64,000 bases of DNA, from NCBI GenBank assembly GCA_036924285.1, contig JAYKYS010000005.1:20372001-20436000 (forward strand), in the 5' to 3' direction. This DNA is from Asterella californica (taxonomy: Eukaryota; Streptophyta; Marchantiopsida; Marchantiales; Aytoniaceae). Shown piece after piece: positions 11,020 through 20,900 of this stretch. A model generated the notes under the pieces. That model searched no databases. It saw only the letters and a program-made list of their open reading frames with translations, and was not told the DNA's origin. The translations under genes were made by a program, and so were the position numbers. Positions within the stretch are counted from its first letter, which is position 1. Every line of letters starts with the position of its first letter.

Positions 11020-12024
11020 AGTGTCGTTGACTGTGGCGCAGACTGGCGGGGCTCTTGCTTGTTGGGATGCACTGTGCGGTTTTCTGCACCGCGAGTGTGA
11101 AGCAGGTTTGATATCCGTAGAGAGAGGTGGTGCTCTTTTGCATATTCACATCCAAGGTGTGCTGTGTCTGCGAGCGTCCAGTCCTATCGATGTTAAAAGC
11201 AGAATTGTCGCTGTTCTTGGTTGGAAGGGAAGTTGCAGGTCACTGGGTGGTGAGGTGTGTGTTAAGAGACTGAATAACCGTGGCCTCCATACCTTTGTAG
11301 GTATGGTCGGTTACTGCATGAAGGACAAGGCTGAGGTGATCATCGCTTTTCGATGAAAAACATCACTGACTCGATGCTTGCAGATGGGGACGAGCTATTC
11401 ACTCTTTTGGGTGCAGCTGATACGAAGAATCGAGTGGAGCTGAACTGTAATAATGTTTTGCAGAGGGCTCTTCAGTACAATAAGTATAAATGACGACACC
11501 CACTTGGGAGTACATTGCGTAGTTCGTTGCGGTCGACGGTCCGGTCTGGAAAGTACTCACCCTCGTGCAGGTGGCTTATGGGAAATGGTATCCAGCGTGC
11601 GAGGAGTGATGTCTTGTGGAAGTCCATCGTCCATCCGGAAGCAATAACGATGAATGACATTGACAGTATATTTTTCGCCAACCAGCAGGGTCGCAGGAGG
11701 TATTTCGATGGTCTGAGTGTAGAAGAGGAGGAACGACTGCAGAGTTTGTCTTCTCCAAGAATGGACACGAACGGCCCATTCTTTGAGTCGGTGGACGCCT
11801 TTCCGGAGTATATGCCAGTGTGCAGTGCATACCTGCGAGATATGACATCGAGACGAGCGCAAGGTAAGTGTTCTCTGTTTTGTTTTCTGTTGTTCTTGTT
11901 TTCCCTTGCTGTTCGTCTGCCTCTGTTGTTCCTGATTAGTTTTTCACTTGTTGCTGCAGATACCGAGGAAACATCAACCGAGCAGGGAGCAGGCGAGAGC
12001 GTACCAGTACATGAAGAACTGTGA
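10931..12024 (+). pseudogene. Replitron HUH endonuclease, copy A (ORF2)
   Basis: Rep-class HUH nuclease expected to nick and join single-stranded ends during rolling-circle-like transposition. From the ATG at 10931 it has a basic start (MQMRQAARAKRA), the conserved segment VERGGALLHIHIQGVLCL with both metal-binding histidines (H-I-H), then GLHTFVGMVGYCMKDK with the candidate catalytic Tyr. A frameshift near 11335 moves the continuation (KNITDSMLADGDELFTLL) into another frame, and a TGA at 11491-11493 follows NKYK. The downstream domain resumes as GKYSPSCRWLMGNGIQ and IDSIFFANQQG. The end (VHEEL) lies after a candidate 96 nt intron. Copy A lacks the CxxCxH near the C-terminus that B and C have. 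It is a near-intact pseudogene. Confidence 0.75.
11864..11959 (+). other. Candidate intron in Replitron A ORF2
   Basis: Starts with a near-consensus donor (AAG|gtaagtg), is T-rich, and ends in ttgctgcag. Its 96 nt length is a multiple of three with no in-frame stop, so the protein can be read with or without splicing. Confidence 0.6.
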
Positions 12025-12095
12025 TAGTGTATAGTTTAGCACGTAGCACTGTAAAGTATCAACTGTGATAGTGCACAGTTGAACGTAGCACTGTT
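12016..12095 (+). repeat. Two-copy tandem repeat, Replitron A 3' region
   Basis: The block 'aactgtgatagtg' followed by 'cgtagcactgt' occurs twice about 43 bp apart, just at and after the ORF2 stop codon. A third partial 'cgcagcactgtaatgtgc' follows near 12156. Confidence 0.7.
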
Positions 12096-12204
12096 GTGCC
12101 GAATATGTAGGATGGCTGTAGATAGGACGTAGAGGAAACCGTGCTAAAAACTTGTACGCAGCACTGTAATGTGCGCAGTATGTTTGTATTGATTTCAACT
12201 GAAT

Positions 12205-12210
12205 AATAAA
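12205..12210 (+). terminator. AATAAA poly(A) signal, Replitron A
   Basis: AATAAAGTT lies about 180 nt after the ORF2 stop. Copy B has the same AATAAAGTT at an equivalent place on the minus strand (14552-14557). Confidence 0.5.
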
Positions 12211-12231
12211 GTTTCGAGCGGTCCACCGTGG

Positions 12232-12255
12232 CCTTTTCACTGTAAAGTGAAAAGG
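12232..12255 (+). other. Perfect 10 bp stem-loop near Replitron A 3' end
   Basis: ccttttcact / agtgaaaagg with a gtaa loop, flanked by gtcc and ggac that could extend the stem through a bulge. It sits 22 nt after AATAAA. It could mark the element's 3' terminus. Confidence 0.55.
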
Positions 12256-12260
12256 ACGGA

Positions 12261-13634
12261 CAGATGTACTTTCAAAACTATAAGTGTGAGAAATAGCTAA
12301 TAAATATATATTTTAATTTATTACCTAACCCTTCTGTTAAATGGAGGAGACAATAAAGTGAGTGGTCTCCTCTGCTCTTCCAGTAAGCTCCAAAGGGGTT
12401 TTTACATAAAGTTGGTCCAGAGCCACCCAGTGCAAGAATGTATGCTAACGTTAGGCCAAATGTGTATTGTCTTAGGCAAATAATGACCCTCCAAACCTTA
12501 TTGGAAAATTGTCAGATTAATAATGTAAATTCATCGTCTTACAGAGGAAGTAAAATCAGATACCTTGAATTGCAGAATTTAGTTCTTTTCCCATGAACTC
12601 TTTCTTCAACTGTAATTGATTCTATATTTCATTTCATTACTTTATACCTCGAGATCATTTCATGAGTTAACTTCAAGAGGTGTTCTTGTGATTACTCTCG
12701 ATGCATCAACATCAACAAACCTCCTGGGTTCACTAGTTAATTTCGTTAAAAATAAATGTAAATAAAATAAAGTATTTCTTATTTTGAAAAAGAAATTTTT
12801 GTTTTTTGTTTTTGAAGTTTTAAAGTAAAAAAATATGTTAGAAAAATCAAAATAAAATATTTTAAAAATATTTTTTTGATATTTAAATATAAAATTAAAA
12901 TAAAATATTTGATTTATGACTTGACTTGTAAATGATACGGACAAATAGGTCGAAGTGGACCGCAAACACAAACACTTAAGACGGAACCAAGACATGTAAA
13001 ATAGAAAGAGAAGAACATTTTGATCTTAAAAGCTCTTATAAATTAAAATTGACCTTTGTCCCATCCTACAACGGTCCAGATTGCACTAGAAGGTATCTTC
13101 TCAAATGGACTTACACCCAACTTCAAGCAAAACCCATAAGGTAACTGCCAAAGTGCGAAATGAAACTAAAAAATAAAGTCTAAGAATCACCTTGAACTGT
13201 CGTTTGAGACCTACCAACTCAGAAATTGAATATTATAGCGAGCATGCTTCTGGTCTTTCACAGTTCGCGGAGTGCCACAACGGTTCACATTCACCTTCGT
13301 TATTCACCTCCTTTCTATCCAAAAGGTGGATGATGTCTGCAAGCGTCGGAAGTGTTAGGTGTGGAATTAATGTATTTTCTTACTTCAGCAGACCCTTGCA
13401 CTTTTACTCCCAGAAGCTCGTGTCCCTGAATTTCACTTTATGGGTTTTCTTCTGACGTTGTCGCTGTTCCCAGAATGATTAACATTTAACAGTTAAGTTT
13501 AATTTTTATTAAAATTTAATCTAAATTTTTTATATAATATTTATAACATTCCAAATTATATATATGGAGTAAAAGTTCCTGATGATCAAGTATGGTTAGT
13601 TACCTTCATGATGCTCCATCTTCTGATGGAAGAG
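12261..13634. other. AT-rich intergenic DNA
   Basis: No recognisable gene. 12720-12910 is very AT-rich, with runs of aaatattt type. 13190-13455 holds one open frame (starting MNCRLRPTNS) without recognisable similarity. Confidence 0.5.
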
Positions 13635-13656
13635 ATAAATAAATAAATAAATAAAA
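13635..13656. repeat. (AAAT)n microsatellite
   Basis: About five uninterrupted aaat/ataa tetranucleotides in AT-rich DNA. Confidence 0.8.
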
Positions 13657-13754
13657 AGTAGATAACAAATTAATGTAAGGATAAAATTGATATGTGTATG
13701 TAATAGTTTCTCTCACTTATAGTCGGAAACGCATCTTTCCTCGTTGCTTCATGG

Positions 13755-13940
13755 TTTATGTCTGAACCGCCGTAACGCTAGATGCGGTTATTATTTAATT
13801 CTTTTATATTTAATTTTTATTAATAATCTCTTATAAAAATATTTAACACCTATTTTTTTCCCAACACTTCTGCCCGTCTTGGCATTGTCTGGACCGTCAT
13901 AACGCTAGGTGCGGTTATTATTGAATTCTTATAAATTAAT
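13755..13940. repeat. Local duplication, ~128 bp period
   Basis: 'taacgctagatgcggttatt' near 13773 recurs near 13901 with one base changed. Both copies are followed by an AATTCTT and AT-rich tail. A related 'ataacgctagg' also occurs at about 20056. Confidence 0.65.
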
Positions 13941-13959
13941 TAAGTTTTTACTAACCGTT

Positions 13960-14550
13960 TTTAATAACTTAATATATAATTCTTATATAACAATTATATG
14001 TTTCCTCATAACAGAAGCGAGTAAAAGTTCCCCGAACTTCGTCTAGCATGCATATCAAGCAAACATGACACCGAGGTAGCTCCTTAGCCACTTTCGGTTG
14101 CCTATCAGTTTCGATCAATAGATGATGTGAGCTCGATCGGAGTGCAGAAACGAGTTGTCTTTTTTTCCCTACCCGTCTCAGATTGCAAATATTCTTGGGA
14201 GGCATAAATGAGCATCGGATAGCTGCTTCTTAACCTTCTTCTCTTGCCATAGATCTAGGATTTTTGGAGTAACCAAATCTCTAGTGTCAGTTGCAGAAAC
14301 TGGTAAGTGACGATAATTTATTCCCGCATTATGACTGAAACGAAAGTTGATGCATGTTCCCGTGGAGTATTAGACTGTAAATTATTCTCCGCAGCCACTG
14401 CCAGCCCTTGGTTTGGGTCGCTTGTCCGTTTTTTGAGTTTTCTTTCTGGTAACAAAAAAATGGTTTTTTCTGGTCTCGTTTGGGTTCATTATTTCATTTC
14501 CACGCTTTTACACTCGGATCCTTGAAGAAAAACGTCGGCACACCTGTGAA
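13960..14550. other. Intergenic DNA before Replitron B
   Basis: Contains a copy of a dispersed motif ('aaaagttcccc..' near 14023 and 'gcatgcatat' near 14046), also seen at 19850, 41060 and 41910. I see no gene. Confidence 0.4.
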
Positions 14551-14551
14551 C

Positions 14552-14557
14552 TTTATT
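14552..14557 (-). terminator. AATAAA poly(A) signal, Replitron B
   Basis: AATAAAGTT on the minus strand, about 300 nt past the ORF2 stop, matching copy A in sequence. Confidence 0.45.
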
Positions 14558-14854
14558 GGTTTTCAATGCGAGAGAACGCCCACTTTTACACTGTTGTTTT
14601 GTAAGTGAAGCTGAGGAGCTAGAGAAAAGTCTATAACCGATAGATTTTTTCTGTACAACATGGACTGCGGACTTGTCTACAGAAAAATCTATTACCCATA
14701 CAAGCCATGCTCAACGGTGTTATGCCTGTAAAGCAGACCAACCTGCAGAAAAGTCTGTTAACGATATCAAATCCTGTTGAAATAACTAATCTACACATGT
14801 ACAAGGTCGGTACCTACACCTGTATCGGGAAAGCACGGTCCGAGCCCGTGCTCC

Positions 14855-15731
14855 TTAACAAAGGTCTGTCAAAGGGATGAAATCAGGTAACTCGTCCATG
14901 GTGACAGCAAGTCCACAGCCTTTACTTGATGCTCGTGGAGGTGTGCCAGGTTCCTCTGCTGCCACTGGACTGCCCTCACTGAAGTAACGATGGTGGCAGT
15001 TCAGACAGCGTTTGCTGTCCCTGAAAAAGAAGATGTTCTCGATATCCTCTAGCGTAACCTCGTGAGGCTTTATAAATGAACTCCACAAAGCATTGGAGCG
15101 ACGTTTCTGAATGCCTGTCTGCATCAACCACCTGGGAGAAGCAGTATACTTACCAAACACAAGCATACTACATAGACAGCAGGCAAGTGTGTTAGAGAGA
15201 GGATGTGAAGATTTATACCGATTGAACTGCAAAGCCCAAGGAAGAATGTTCATGTACCCAAGCTCAACCTTGTTTTTCGTATCTGCAGCGTCCAGTAATG
15301 TCAGCAGTTCCCGCCCATCATTCATCATGACCTCAGAGATGTTCTTGGTCGTTGCAGTGTGATGCGGTTCTTTGTCATCTTTCAAGCAATACCCGATCAT
15401 GCCAACAAAGATATGGAGACCCTTGTTGGAAAGAACCTTCACGCACACCTCTCCACCAATTGGTCTATTTTTCTCCCAGCCCAAAGCCTCAACTATACAT
15501 TTCTTGATGTCTGCAGCAGACTTCGCATACAGGCAAACAACACCCTGGAAATGAAGGTACAAAAGGGTACCCCCTCTCTACTGAAAATAAGCCGGATAAA
15601 CACTTACCATGTAAGAAATCGGACAGGAACGAGAACAATTCCATATCTAAGTTTGCTCCCATCCTACAGATAGTAACAGAAGCTTCAATCGACGGTCTCT
15701 TCACTCTCGCTTGTCTGCGGAGCGACATCAT
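14855..15731 (-). pseudogene. Replitron HUH endonuclease, copy B (ORF2)
   Basis: Starts at the double ATG at 15726-15731 with MMSLRRQARVKRPS, inside the end of ORF1. The first frame runs to GLFSVERG near 15570. A 2 nt loss relative to copy A shifts the frame right before the HUH motif, which reads LLYLHFQGVV: the first metal-binding His is Tyr here. The frame is then open for about 235 codons: the Tyr motif GYCLKDD, the conserved DGRELLTLLDAADTKNK, a FGKYTASPRWLMQTGIQ segment, IENIFFFRD, and C-L-N-C-H-H-R-Y, a possible zinc ribbon. It ends at PLTDLC. The HUH substitution and frameshift make it inactive. Confidence 0.75.
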
Positions 15732-16274
15732 ACTCTTCAAAGTGAAGAAAATGACGACAGATGTAACGGTTCTGTTTTCGATCCAGACTTTCGCAGATAC
15801 AAGATAGACAGGTGTAACGATACAAGGACTGCACAATAGATTTTAAAAAACTATCGTCATGGATGAAGTAAGCAAGATAAGAAAACATACGGAACCTCCG
15901 GTCCTGGAGATACAAGCAGAACTTATCCAAGGAGTATGCAAAAAACCGATAAGGACCGACCAATGTCTGCAGTGGAGGGTCGTGTACAGGGCATGGATAA
16001 CAAGTCTTTGCTATGCGCACATAGTCAAATTTCAGTAAATAAGACACAACTTTTTGAGAGAAATCGAGTTCAAGATAACTATAGGATCTAATAAGCTGGA
16101 GCATAGAGTCATCGAAACGATCATCTGTCGCTTGGAACTAAGAAAATGAAACCTCGGTGCATCTATAGCTAGGTGTAAAACATCGAAAGAGTAGAGAACG
16201 GATGAAACAGGTGGAAATGTACGAGTCTCAAGCAGTGGGTCTGCACACTGCTCCTCGGTATCCGAATGAGACAT
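15685..16274 (-). pseudogene. Replitron copy B ORF1
   Basis: Reads in one frame from 16104 to the stop at 15685-15687. Its N-terminal part, starting MSHSDTEEQCADP at 16274, is in another frame. The two could be linked by an intron whose acceptor would be the pyrimidine-rich 'tttcattttcttag' near 16145, or by a frameshift. Landmarks are MLQLIRSYSYLELDFSQ, GPYRFFAYSLDKFCLYLQ, C-I-C at RYTCLSCICE, C-R-H at RYICRHFLHF, then an acidic tail SESEETVD. No known family assigned. The Cys/His pattern suggests zinc binding. Confidence 0.65.
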
Positions 16275-16292
16275 GACAACGCCTCCACACAA

Positions 16293-19200
16293 GATACCAT
16301 TTGCTCATCGGCAGCACCCACCCATATATGAAAGCAAAAGAAAGATCCATGTATCTATACCTCGGATCTAGACGTGTACAGCAGAGAGTCCGCATGATGG
16401 CCTCTGGAAGAAAACAAGACAGGAACCAACCAACAAAAACAACCGCACTGTGTACCGAAGCCATGCCTACAACGGTGCATGTACAAGTCTATTAAATGAA
16501 AAGCAAAATACCGCAACAAAAAGAAGAAAGGATGCTAGCAGCAGCAATCAGACGCAGCAAACAGATTTCTCCAATCTCGGAAAAATAGAACTGCGTCACT
16601 GGAATGGTCTCCAACACAAAGAACGTCCTCGACACAATCCAGGCTCACGACAACACTTCAACGTTGTGAAATTGAAGCCCAACCGAGCACTGGCAGCAGA
16701 GCTCCGTTGAAATCACAAGATGCCACAACATTGAACAGCACTGGCAATATTCACGAAACCACGCGGGATCTCGTCAAATGACAGAGACCGTCATGAACAG
16801 CAAAACATAGCGCGCTAAACGAGTTCTCTCATCAAATGACTGTTGGTATGTCTCAAACCTCCAGCCCGCGACACCTTCACCGCGCTCATCGCTTGCAAAA
16901 CCAAAGCGCTCTCAACTGTGCAGCCGTCGAAAATCAAAAGCAAATCATCCTCTATCGCGCTCTCGACCGTCTACTCGTCAAAAATGATAACTCGTCTTAA
17001 AGTAAAGCGCACTAAGCCAAAGCAGTATTGATCATCCAGCCGTCGATAATGAAAACTCCCCTTCGAGCGCTACGCGCCATCGATCTCCGCACCGACCGCC
17101 GTTTCATTACCATTTCTTTAATTGATGTCGTTTCCCTCTCCTGCCCAAGACACCACTTGCTCACATAATAGTTGATGTTCCACTCGGACGACAAAATCTA
17201 ATCAGAATCTGGGTGTACCAACCGTTCTTTTGTGAAGAAAGCAACGATGCGAAAGAGAGCCTATCTGTCATACCTTTGACCTGTTGAGGATAATCGTGGC
17301 ATGTCATAAAGTCTATGCACAAAGTGGTAATAATGTTGCTTCGGAACCCCCTGGTGGTTTCTCAATTTACTGGTCGATTCTGATCTTCCTTCTAGTAGGG
17401 TTCTAGTGTTCGGTTCCGTGTTTGAGAATTGAGTACATTGTTCTAGTATGTTAGGTCGGATCGTGAGTAATCTAATACTGGTTTCTCGTTAAAAAATTTA
17501 CTGGGTAGTCTGTAAACTTCGGGTATAGTTGTGTGCTTATCCCTTAGGAAAAGTTGTGTGTTTATTCTCTCGTTAAATATGTGTGTCTATCTTATTTCGA
17601 ATAGTGAAATCTGTGTTGTCCAAAAAAAAAATAGATTCTTAAGTTTGTCCATGTCTTCGGGTTTCTAGAATCTGTGCTCTATAAATAAGGATTGTATTTC
17701 TAAGCTTGTCAATTTCTTCAGACTTCTTTGTGATCTTGGTACACTAATACCATATTATTGCTATTATTTACCGTTTGATCATATAGACAAGTACGATATC
17801 CATTAACTGCAATAAAAAACAATGATAGTAATAATAACCTTTCTTCGGCAAGTAGCATTTCATAAGGAGTTTGGACCTTAACGCCCAATTCTTCAATGGG
17901 AAAGCGTATATGAACATTCTCAAGATGCATCGAGCTAAATCAGGCAAGCAAACTAGACAATCGCACAAAACCACAAGTCAAACAAATGTTTGAAAAGATG
18001 GCTTGAGAGCTTCTGTGACCAGATTTCTGCTTTCCAGTATGGGGTCCACACGTTGTAGAGTACCATAGGTCCTCCAGAATTCCTCTGTAAAGCCCCAGCA
18101 TTCCATTTGTAATTACTTGTAAATTCAATCTCCAAATATCAATATCTAACTAAGATATTGACATATGTACATTTAGATGTCTGGAAGGGGTAGAGAATAA
18201 ATTAATGTATAGATGAATTGATGAATTCTTGATAATAAGCTCTTGCACTTATACTTTTGTAGTGCGTGAGTATGCTTTCTCTTATGGGTTATTTCTGGCT
18301 CGCAACTCGAAGCAATGTTATAGTTTAAAATCTTTCTCAGCCATTTCGGCTCCCGGCGGGTCGGGCCCGTAGGGAGTTAAAGATAAAATCAAATTTTCAC
18401 ATAGTACAAAATTGTAACATAACAATTACGTTTTCTAATAACAGAAAACAGTCAGATGTACAAGGCCGTGGGAGAGATATTGAAATACTACTTTCAACGC
18501 TAACCTTCGAAAAGTGAACTTGTATTTACTTCTTTACCAAAGAATCATGATCTTTGGTTTTGATATGTTCTTTCCTTCCTCGCTCATTGGTAAAAGTAGA
18601 TAAACAGTCAAAATCTTCTCCAGATATTCCGATGTCTGAGAAAGGAGTACAATATTACTTGCATAAAGTAATATTCCCAAATAAACTTATGAAGCTCTAC
18701 CCTCCAACGTTCCCACTCTTCTAACCGCTATAAAGAGGCCAAAGAGGGTGGAGGATGTAGGGTAGTCTTGTTGCTATGCATTTGTATAGTTATCCGTCCA
18801 TTTTCAGAGTTTACAACAAGACAAAGTAGGAAAGCAAAGTGAGTTTTCTTGTCATCTTGTACTAACTAGAGTTTTCTATTATACATTTTTGGCAAATGCA
18901 TAGCAATGCTATTGCAAGTGTAACCCCTTGTTTAACATCTAATGTGCTTCACTTTGCGATTGTCTTTTTTTCTCTCTACTTGTCTTAATCATTATGAAAA
19001 TTGTTCAAAGAAATGAAAGTAAAAATAAAGAAAAATGGTTGGTTCTAGAAAAAGGTACAGAGATTTATTTTGGAGCAAGAGTAACTCTTGTTCTTTAATA
19101 TATAGCTCTATTCTCCAGTTCTCGTGAATCTGCTTCTCAAGTACAAAATTGAATTCGATTTGTGTTTTTCTTTTAACAATTCACATTACAAAATTAGACT

Positions 19201-19660
19201 TAGTATTTTTCTTTTCGAATTCTCTTTCCACAATTCTTCATCTTTTTTTATTATACATTTAGAAAAATATTTGAATTTATGTTTCATATCACTGTAATAT
19301 ACTCTTCTTTTGAAATGAACTGCAACCAATAACAGAGATGAAATTCAACCTCAATTTCTATAAAATAGTGTCCTTTTCTCTCTCTATTGCAACATCAAGT
19401 TGCATACATATATTGATTTCTTGTCCAATGCGACAACTAGATGTCTCCAGAACTCTTGGATGTTGAAACCTATCGCGTGGAAACTATTGCGATTCAGTTT
19501 ATCAAAAGCTTTCATGAAATCAGACAGCAGACAAATAAAGCATTTTGACTTAACTAAAAGTCTAATTTCTTTGCATATTATTCATCTCCTCCTTATGTAG
19601 GAGGAAGATATACAAGAAAAGAGTTAGATAATAAATTAAACTTTTCAGAAATGTATCCGA
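16293..19660. other. Long gene-free region
   Basis: 16300-17100 is moderately GC-rich and may be the 5' noncoding part of Replitron B. 17340-17700 holds short repeated phrases ('agtt.tgtgt.tat'). 18100-19650 is AT-rich. Open frames here are short and unsupported. Confidence 0.4.
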
Positions 19661-19664
19661 GTGG

Positions 19665-19930
19665 CAATGAGCAGCCTGGATATATACTTTGGAGAGCATG
19701 TTTGTCCGTAGTCCTCTAATGGTTTATGTCTAGATCTTTTCGTGTTTACTAACAATTAATATATTTTATATATATTTTGTTTTGTTTTTTAATATATTAT
19801 ATATTAATAGAATTTTTATTTAACACATATATTTTCTCGATAACAACAAGTGACCAAAAGTTCCCAAGAGTCGATCTTGCATACAATTTTGAGAACTTTT
19901 TGGATCTATCAAGAGCAGATAGTTATAACG
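19665..19930 (+). repeat. Dispersed short repeat (MITE- or SINE-like), copy 1
   Basis: Shares 'gagcagcctg', 'ttggagagc.tgtttgtc', 'atggtttatgtctag' and a 'cttgcat.ca' end with 41715-41960, with an AT-rich middle. Partial relatives occur near 13730, 13985, 26510 and 41030. It has no coding capacity, and I could not define terminal inverted repeats. Confidence 0.6.
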
Positions 19931-20089
19931 TATAATGCTTGGGTCAAAAGTCTACCTGCCCTCAGGCTCTACCTTGATTGTCTCCAGCCATGCAGACAAC
20001 TTCTTTTCCACAATCGATGAGAAAAAGTTTACAAAAGTTTAATACTCATCATTATAACGCTAGGTTGTTACATCATCGTGATCATCCAC

Positions 20090-20900
20090 TTTGAAGATAT
20101 TATCTGTACCAGTTGGCTGTTACTCCACTCCATTCTTCCATCAGCGCATTCTGAGCTGCGAAAGCTCTTCGAATTATCTTTTCATATTACTTGAAACTGA
20201 GATGTGTACCCAAAGTTATGGGTATTCAAAGTTCTGGCATTTCTTCAAGTATATTGGTAATCTCAATTTCAGAATCGAGGTTCCACTTGACCATTTAGCG
20301 TCCAAACTTCAATTTCAAAATAGAGGTTGGGACTCCAGCTCTCAAATCTTACTCAAAATCGAGGTTTAAGACCACTCCCATATATTTTTTCAAAGACACA
20401 CAGCCTTAACCTCAATTTTTGAATTGCGGTTTGGGTCTCAGAAGCTAAATATCCAACTCACAATATATTTTTAAACTCAAAGTTCCATCAAACACGATTT
20501 ATTTTGTCAAAAACTGTACATATATCTTTGATATTCATTGTTCCTTCAATATGGGACCAAAGATAATGATTCTTAAGTTGGAAAGCCCTAGTCGAGCTTC
20601 TTCTTGTCTTCCTCAATTTTGATTTCAGACTCGAGGTTCTAGATCCAAAACTTGACTAAGTGCTCCAAGAAGCTCGTCGTGCATTTTCACGGCATGATGG
20701 CTCTAGACTTGAACAATGTCGTACAAAGTCAAAACTCTAGTCTTTATTCCTTAAGAGCCGCATGTCTGCTATCCACCTGTCACCTCCCGAAATGTCATGT
20801 GATAGTCATGCATAGTGCCTTGTCAATGTCAGCTTGCCATGTCACCAATCCATCACCACATCAGAAAAATTGCTGAGGTGGACTTTTGATGTCAGCATCC
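20090..20900. repeat. Repeat with AACCTCGATT palindromic units; inverse of 54.4-55.6 kb
   Basis: Contains repeated 'aatcgaggtt' and 'cctcaatttt' phrases at about 20270-20440, and 'tttgatattcattgttc' near 20527. These match, in reverse complement, 54850-55570. The last 150 bp carry 'caccacatcag'-type phrases matching 53.8-54.7 kb in reverse. Confidence 0.6.

Larger units (their letters stand above)
8818..12260 (+). mobile_element. Replitron-type HUH transposon, copy A (interrupted)
   Basis: Carries an upstream frame (ORF1) and a HUH endonuclease frame (ORF2) homologous to copies B (14552-16274, minus) and C (48530-49703, minus). Diagnostic sequences are HUH motif LLHIHIQGVL and a single-tyrosine motif GYCMKDK, as in Y1 Rep proteins of Replitrons and CRESS DNA replicons. 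There is no helicase domain, which argues against a Helitron. A ~1.3 kb LTR sits inside ORF1. Lesions in ORF2 are few (one frameshift, one stop), so this is the best-preserved copy. Outer ends are not defined: the left edge is the first plausible ATG and the right edge is the 3' hairpin. Confidence 0.75.
14552..16274 (-). mobile_element. Replitron-type HUH transposon, copy B
   Basis: Same order as copy A: ORF1, then an overlapping ORF2 in the +1 frame, then an AATAAAGTT signal. The copy is uninterrupted by other elements but carries a frameshift just before the HUH motif. The ends are provisional: the left limit is the poly(A) signal and the right limit is the first plausible ORF1 ATG. A 6-7 bp stem (gcacgg/ccgtgc) lies at about 14833-14851, right after the ORF2 stop. 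Confidence 0.75.

Noticed and set aside
11557..11862. Minus-strand frames opposite Replitron A ORF2
   Set aside because: Antisense shadows of the nuclease frame; no independent similarity.
8818..12260. Helitron
   Set aside because: The nuclease has one candidate Tyr (GYCxKD) and no helicase motifs in any frame. Helitron RepHel proteins have two Tyr and a helicase.
15662..15744. 70 nt GT-AG intron joining copy B ORF1 to ORF2 in frame (GAAGA|gtatga ... ctgtag|G)
   Set aside because: It works in B but the donor is absent at the aligned positions in A and C and the phase differs, so it does not explain the layout of all three copies. It remains an alternative for B only.
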